This document shows positions 6,512-10,223 of a DNA stretch of 10,223 nucleotides, piece after piece. The stretch spans positions 1-10,223 of the forward strand of contig QNXQ01000081.1 of assembly GCA_003978875.1 (NCBI GenBank), given 5' to 3'. The notes beneath the pieces are model-generated. The model was not told the DNA's origin, did no database searches, and worked only from the letters and a program-made list of their open reading frames with translations. Each line of letters starts with the position of its first letter. Within the stretch, counting starts at the first letter, position 1. Made by a program: the position numbers and the translations under genes. This DNA is from Aquifex sp. GTDB taxonomy: Bacteria > Aquificota > Aquificia > Aquificales > Aquificaceae.

Positions 6512-7234
6512 TTAGGATTTGACCTTGTTAATACCCTTTTTTAATATTTCCTCTACAATTTTTATATCCTCTTCAGTATCAACACCGTGGTAAAAGTTAT
6601 TTGTCAAAATCACCTTTATTTTTATTCCGTTTTCTAAAAGCCTCAGCTGTTCAAGACCTTCTATCTCTTCAAGGGTAGATTTCGGCAGTGAGCCGAATTT
6701 GATGAGAGTTTCTTTCTTGAATCCGTAAATTCCTATGTGCTTTAAAGGGTAAAAATCACTTTTCTTTCTAAAATAGGGAATAGGAGCGCGGGAAAAGTAA
6801 ATGGCATATCCTTTATTGTCAATTATCACCTTTACATCTTCGGGACGTTTATAAGCTTCTTTATCCTGGGTAGCCAGCGTAACTACTTCATTTCCTTCCT
6901 CCAAGGCCTTAAAAATTTTCTTTATATCCTCCTTATAAGCAAAGGGTTCATCCCCTTGGTAATTTATTACGAAATCTACATTTAAATCCTTTACGACATA
7001 GAGAACCCTATCACTCCCAGAAGGGATTTCGGAAGGAGTAAGTATAACCTCGCATAAGTCTTCCACCACCTCTTTTATCTTTTCACTATCCGTTGCTACC
7101 AGTAGCTCCTGACCCGTTTTCTTTAAGTTCTCAACAACCCATCTTATGAGGGGTTTACCGAGAATTTTTCTCAGAGGTTTTTCTTTTAACCTGGTGGAAC
7201 CTAATCTCGCAGGAATGACTATTAACCTTCTCAT
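6512..7234 (-). CDS. kdsB: 3-deoxy-manno-octulosonate cytidylyltransferase (CMP-Kdo synthetase)
   Basis: KdsB joins Kdo to CMP from CTP in the cytoplasm, activating the sugar for addition to lipid A, so the host makes lipopolysaccharide. The 240-residue length is normal for the family. Visible motifs are the nucleotide-binding IPARLGSTRLKEKPL (residues 7-21), SGSDR (72-76), QGDEP (93-97), SRAPIPYFR (148-156), H166 with GIYG, LEQLRLLENG (194-203) and GVDTEED (217-223). D95 and D219 are the expected Mg2+ ligands. The start ATG 7234 is fixed by the immediately following MRRLIVIPAR core; there is no strong ribosome site. It diverges from trmFO across 32 bp and probably shares a transcript with hypX downstream. 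No functional link between Kdo and hydrogenase maturation is known to me, so the pairing looks like chance operon packing. Confidence 0.96.
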   Translation of the reverse strand: MRRLIVIPARLGSTRLKEKPLRKILGKPLIRWVVENLKKTGQELLVATDSEKIKEVVEDLCEVILTPSEIPSGSDRVLYVVKDLNVDFVINYQGDEPFAYKEDIKKIFKALEEGNEVVTLATQDKEAYKRPEDVKVIIDNKGYAIYFSRAPIPYFRKKSDFYPLKHIGIYGFKKETLIKFGSLPKSTLEEIEGLEQLRLLENGIKIKVILTNNFYHGVDTEEDIKIVEEILKKGINKVKS

Positions 7235-7266
7235 TTTAAAAACTTTAGTTTAAATTCATAGAAACG

Positions 7267-8604
7267 ATGAAGGAAAGGGTAATAGTTATCGGTGGCGGAC
7301 TCGCAGGCTCCGAAGCTGCATGGCGTTTAGCTAACGAAGGACATAAGGTAATACTTTACGAAATGAGACCTAAAAAAATGACTCCTGCCCATAAAACGGG
7401 AAATTTAGCAGAACTTGTATGTAGTAATACGTTAGGAGGATTGGAACTGACAACCGGAGCAGGACTGCTGAAGGCGGAAATGAAAATGCTCGGCTCATTG
7501 GTTATTGAAGCTGCATCCGTTTCCAGGGTTCCGGCAGGCGGAGCTCTCGGAGTAGATAGAAAAATATTTTCTGAATATATTACCGAGAAGATAGAAAATC
7601 ATCCCAATATAACGGTTATCAGAGAAGAAATAAAAGAAATACCGGAAGACGACATCGTTATAATAGCTACAGGTCCTCTTACTTCTGAAGCTTTATCCGA
7701 AAAGATTAAAGAACTGGTAGGATACGATACGCTTTATTTTTACGATGCAATAGCTCCTATAGTGGATGCGGAAAGCGTAGATTTCAATAAAGGTTTTTGG
7801 GGTTCAAGATACGGCAAAGGAGGTGATGATTACTTCAATTGCGTGCTTTCGGAAGAGGAGTACAAGGTATTTTACGAGGAACTTCTCAAAGCGGAAAAGG
7901 TAAAGCCAAAAGACTTTGAAAAAGCAGTGCACTTTGAAGGCTGTCTACCTATAGAGGAAATGGCTCAAAGGGGTTACAAAACCCTTCTTTACGGCCCTAT
8001 GAGGCCGGTAGGGTTAATAGACCCCAGAACCGGCAAGGAACCCTTTGCGGTAGTTCAACTCAGAAAGGAAAATAAAGAAGGAACGCTTCTTTCTTTAGTG
8101 GGTTTCCAAACGAAGCTCACCTACAAGGAGCAAAAGAGAGTTTTCAAATTAATTCCGTGTCTGAAAAATGCTGTATTCGTAAGGTTAGGCTCTATGCACA
8201 GGAATACTTTTATTCAGTCCAATAAAGTTTTAACGCCATGTCTTAATTTAAGGAAGAAGGAAAATATATTCTTTGCAGGACAAATTACAGGAGTAGAAGG
8301 TTACGTTGCATCCTCTGCTACGGGTATTTTAGCCGGGATAAATGCAGGTAGATTAGCTCGAGGAGAAAAATTAATTCAAGCACCGGAGGAAACTATGCTC
8401 GGTGCCCTTGTCAAATACATTACTACCAAAGAAGGGGAACTACAACCTATGAATCCCGTTTTCGGATTACTTCCACCATTGAAGAAAAAAATCAAAGATA
8501 AAAGGAAAAGAAAAGAATTCATGGCTAAAAGGGCATTAAAAAGTATGGAAAATTGGATAAAAGATAATAACCTTGTACCGAGCCAGTTAGTTAAGGTTTG
8601 CTAA
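7267..8604 (+). CDS. trmFO: Methylenetetrahydrofolate--tRNA-(uracil-5-)-methyltransferase TrmFO
   Basis: This flavoprotein (formerly Gid) makes 5-methyluridine at position 54 of the tRNA T loop, taking carbon from 5,10-methylene-THF and reducing power from NAD(P)H. The 445 residues are full length for the family. The FAD-binding GGGLAGSEAAW is at 9-19, followed by the family signature AELVCSNTLGG (48-58) and VHFEGCLPIEEMAQRG (221-236). C52 and C226 match the two catalytic cysteines of Bacillus subtilis TrmFO (C53 and C226). GQITGVEGYVASSATG near 338 forms the C-terminal flavin-binding part. The start ATG 7267 is fixed by the Rossmann strand beginning at residue 4; only a weak upstream purine run is seen, and the 5' leader must be very short unless the promoter lies inside kdsB. 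The cyclase frame follows after 11 bp. Confidence 0.97.
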   Translation: MKERVIVIGGGLAGSEAAWRLANEGHKVILYEMRPKKMTPAHKTGNLAELVCSNTLGGLELTTGAGLLKAEMKMLGSLVIEAASVSRVPAGGALGVDRKIFSEYITEKIENHPNITVIREEIKEIPEDDIVIIATGPLTSEALSEKIKELVGYDTLYFYDAIAPIVDAESVDFNKGFWGSRYGKGGDDYFNCVLSEEEYKVFYEELLKAEKVKPKDFEKAVHFEGCLPIEEMAQRGYKTLLYGPMRPVGLIDPRTGKEPFAVVQLRKENKEGTLLSLVGFQTKLTYKEQKRVFKLIPCLKNAVFVRLGSMHRNTFIQSNKVLTPCLNLRKKENIFFAGQITGVEGYVASSATGILAGINAGRLARGEKLIQAPEETMLGALVKYITTKEGELQPMNPVFGLLPPLKKKIKDKRKRKEFMAKRALKSMENWIKDNNLVPSQLVKVC

Positions 8605-8615
8605 AATTTTAAGTA

Positions 8616-9017
8616 ATGAATGCTAAATGTATCGTTTATGAAAAAATTCGTAATGGTGAGGAACTTACCCAAGAAGATAAAAAAAATCTCAAAGAAATAA
8701 TAAAAAGAATGTTCAATTTTTTCGTAGAACAAGAAATTCTTCCTACACCTAACAACTACGCAAAATGGTTTTTCGTTTTTTGTTATGTGGTAGAAAACAA
8801 GATAGAACCATCTGTGAATGAGTTGATAGAGATATACTACAAAATATTTAAAGAGGCAAAAATAGATTTTAGGGTTTCTGGGGAAATAGAAAGAATTCTT
8901 TCGGAAGTTCGTCATGTAATATATGAGTATCTTGAAACTGTTAAAAGTTATGATAATATAAACACGAAAAAAATTTGGGGGAAGTCTCAGAACAACAATT
9001 ACAAACCGAAATTTTAA
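8616..9017 (+). CDS. N-terminal part of a split diguanylate cyclase (helical sensory domain)
   Basis: This 133-residue frame starts 11 bp after trmFO, without a clear ribosome site. Residues about 15-110 are helical and carry LPTPNNYAKWF (42-52), the hallmark of a helical N-terminal domain often placed before GGDEF domains (PTPxNYAxWY). The last residues, from about 118, are low-complexity (GKSQNNNYKPKF), as expected of out-of-frame reading. The catalytic GGDEF frame begins 43 bp before this stop, one base back. Reading one extra base at the A7 run 8967-8973 joins them into a continuous protein of about 335 residues: sensory domain, coiled coil, GGDEF. I therefore regard it as the front half of one gene, interrupted by a true mutation, a sequence error or programmed slippage. 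What the N-terminal domain senses is unknown. Confidence 0.75.
   Translation: MNAKCIVYEKIRNGEELTQEDKKNLKEIIKRMFNFFVEQEILPTPNNYAKWFFVFCYVVENKIEPSVNELIEIYYKIFKEAKIDFRVSGEIERILSEVRHVIYEYLETVKSYDNINTKKIWGKSQNNNYKPKF
8967..8981 (+). other. Homopolymer junction A7-T3-G5 where the cyclase frame changes
   Basis: The run is AAAAAAATTTGGGGG. In the upstream frame it reads AAA AAA ATT TGG GGG; inserting one A, or slipping back one base, gives AAA AAA AAT TTG GGG GAA and enters the GGDEF frame. The second frame has stops at 8951 and 8954 and the first has its stop at 9015, so any shift must fall between about 8957 and 9014, and this run sits inside that interval. It is not a perfect X-XXY-YYZ heptamer (GAAAAAA). 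Slippage by polymerase, ribosome or sequencer are all possible. Confidence 0.5.
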
Positions 9018-9622
9018 GGGAAATTTTAAGTGAACTTTCTCAACTTAAACAAGCTAACCAGGAACTTATTCAAAAACTAAAAGAAAAACAACAGTACACG
9101 GAAAGGCTAAAGAAAGAACTCGATTCGCTGAAAAAACAAGCCTTTATGGATTACCTTACAGGGCTCAAAAACAGAAGATCTATAGAGAAAGCCCTTAATG
9201 ATTTTTTCAAGGATTACCAACAGTACAAGTATCCCTTCACAATAATTATGATGGATTTGAATAACTTTAAAGATATAAATGACAAGTACGGACACCCCGT
9301 AGGTGATTGTATACTCCGAAATATAGGAGATATTCTGAAAAAGTATTTAAGGGCAAAAGATGTTGTAGGAAGATACGGAGGGGATGAATTCTTAATAATC
9401 CTTCCGGGTATTAATTTACAAAATGCGATAAAGATAGCTCAGAGGCTAAGTAATGTGATTAAAAATTATGTATTCAAATGCGATGATTTGGAACTTAGAA
9501 CTTCCGCAAGTTTCGGTATAATCGAGGTAAACGATAAGTTCAAAAGTGTAGAAGAAATTCTCAAAGCGGTTGATGAAAAGCTTTACGAAGCGAAGAAAAA
9601 AGAAGACCACATAGCTTACTAA
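8975..9622 (+). CDS. Diguanylate cyclase catalytic part (coiled coil + GGDEF), 3' half of split gene
   Basis: The GGDEF domain makes cyclic di-GMP from two GTP. Residues about 10-56 form a coiled coil (LKQANQELIQKLKEKQQ), followed by the domain entry MDYLTGLKNRRS (58-69). The metal-binding MMDLNNFKDIND (D94) and the intact active site RYGGDEF (133-139) come next. RAKD at 126-129 is an intact RxxD inhibitory site five residues before GGDEF, so product feedback is expected. The frame contains no ATG or GTG before M58, which is at the very edge of the domain; the only early start is TTG 8975, with no ribosome site. The protein is therefore probably made by fusion with the upstream frame. The stop (9620-9622) overlaps the uvrA stop on the other strand. 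The catalytic residues give no sign of decay. Confidence 0.88.
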   Translation: MGEVSEQQLQTEILREILSELSQLKQANQELIQKLKEKQQYTERLKKELDSLKKQAFMDYLTGLKNRRSIEKALNDFFKDYQQYKYPFTIIMMDLNNFKDINDKYGHPVGDCILRNIGDILKKYLRAKDVVGRYGGDEFLIILPGINLQNAIKIAQRLSNVIKNYVFKCDDLELRTSASFGIIEVNDKFKSVEEILKAVDEKLYEAKKKEDHIAY

Positions 9623-10223
9623 GATACCATTTCTTTAATCCTTAAATATCTTCTCAGATATCTACCGGTGTAGGATTTGGGGTTTTGAGCGACTTCTTCG
9701 GGAGTTCCTACTGCAATTACTTCTCCTCCTTTGTCTCCTCCCTCTGGACCCAAGTCTATAATCCAGTCTGCGGATTTTATTACATCCAGGTTGTGTTCTA
9801 TTACCACTACCGTGTTTCCTCTATCCACAAGCCTTTGCAGAACCTTTATCAATTTGTTTATGTCATCCATGTGCAGACCTGTTGTCGGCTCGTCAAGAAG
9901 ATAAAGAGTCCGACCAGTATCTTTTTTAGAGAGTTCTCTGGCGAGTTTTATTCTCTGAGCTTCTCCACCCGAAAGGGTAGGTGCAGGTTGCCCGAGCTTT
10001 ATGTATCCAAGCCCTACATCCTTTAAAATTTGAAGCTTCCTCCTTATTGCGGGATGGTTCTCGAAAAACTCGTAAGCTTCATCCACGGTCATATCAAGTA
10101 TATCCGCTATATTCTTACCTTTATAGGTAATTTCTAAGGTTTCCCTGTTGTACCTTTTGCCTTTACATACTTCACAAGTTACATATACGGGGGGTAAAAA
10201 GTGCATTTCAACCTTTATCACAC
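9619..10223 (-). CDS. uvrA: Excinuclease ABC subunit A, C-terminal part (start beyond right edge)
   Basis: UvrA is the damage-recognition ATPase of nucleotide excision repair. The window holds its last ~200 residues. The visible part begins in VIKVEMHFLPPVYV, then CEVCKGKRY, the second CxxC of the C-terminal zinc finger, and NRETLEITYKGK. The second ATPase domain supplies the signature LSGGEAQRIKLAREL, Walker B LYLLDEPTTGLH, and the switch histidine in VVVIEHNLDVI. The end, GTPEEVAQNPKSYTGRYL, is typical of the family. A GTG at 10221 is an internal valine codon and not a start; the frame is open to the edge. The gene converges on the cyclase, with the two stop codons sharing bases, so no room exists for a terminator between them. 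Confidence 0.97.
   Translation of the reverse strand, partial: VIKVEMHFLPPVYVTCEVCKGKRYNRETLEITYKGKNIADILDMTVDEAYEFFENHPAIRRKLQILKDVGLGYIKLGQPAPTLSGGEAQRIKLARELSKKDTGRTLYLLDEPTTGLHMDDINKLIKVLQRLVDRGNTVVVIEHNLDVIKSADWIIDLGPEGGDKGGEVIAVGTPEEVAQNPKSYTGRYLRRYLRIKEMVS

Noticed and set aside
4807..8604. Folate link: HypX (formyl-THF) and TrmFO (methylene-THF) lie near each other and might form a one-carbon unit.
   Set aside because: They are on opposite strands with kdsB between them and act on unrelated processes; proximity alone is not enough.
9146..9622. GGDEF protein starting at ATG 9146 as an independent gene.
   Set aside because: This start drops the coiled coil and begins right at the domain entry with no ribosome site; the conserved upstream coiled coil in the same frame argues for a longer product.
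9605..9635. Terminator between the convergent cyclase and uvrA genes.
   Set aside because: The stop codons overlap and no GC-rich hairpin with a T run is visible on either strand.

Overview
The window reads as chromosome of a thermophilic, hydrogen-oxidising bacterium of the Aquificales, close to Aquifex. The reasons are AT-leaning, lysine/glutamate/isoleucine-rich coding, very tight gene packing, and the gene families present: a soluble group 2 [NiFe]-hydrogenase, HypX, KdsB (so a Gram-negative envelope) and folate-dependent TrmFO. As I remember the published HypX structure from Aquifex aeolicus, its key arginines (9, 131, 542) fall at exactly these positions here. I did not identify species or strain.

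Left part (1-3734, minus strand): a five-gene hydrogenase operon. In transcription order it holds the small subunit, the large subunit, a maturation endopeptidase with an unassigned C-terminal domain, a 61-residue membrane protein with a histidine-rich outer loop, and a small unknown gene cut by the left edge. Gaps are 20, 22 and 15 bp, then a 14-bp overlap. The subunits resemble cyanobacterial HupSL: no Tat signal, an Asn in the proximal cluster motif and a Gln where the distal-cluster His usually sits. The large subunit keeps a 19-residue C-terminal tail for the protease to remove, so it is a processed enzyme and not an H2-sensor type.

Middle (3735-6495): a 165-bp divergent control region separates the hydrogenase operon from two small plus-strand genes. 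Both encode helical proteins with a C-terminal DUF1641-like segment. They converge on hypX, whose product makes the active-site CO ligand from formyl-tetrahydrofolate. Positions 1-6495 therefore form a hydrogenase island: catalytic subunits, CO-ligand synthesis, large-subunit processing, and four small proteins of unknown role that are candidates for electron transfer, assembly or membrane attachment.

Right part (6512-10223): kdsB (LPS Kdo activation) lies just upstream of hypX on the same strand. It diverges across only 32 bp from trmFO (tRNA m5U54). Downstream of trmFO is a diguanylate cyclase split between two overlapping frames at an A7-T3-G5 run; the catalytic half is intact but has no ordinary start codon. 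The window ends in the C-terminal 200 residues of uvrA on the minus strand, whose stop codon overlaps that of the cyclase.

I saw no tRNA, rRNA, CRISPR array, insertion sequence or convincing intrinsic terminator.
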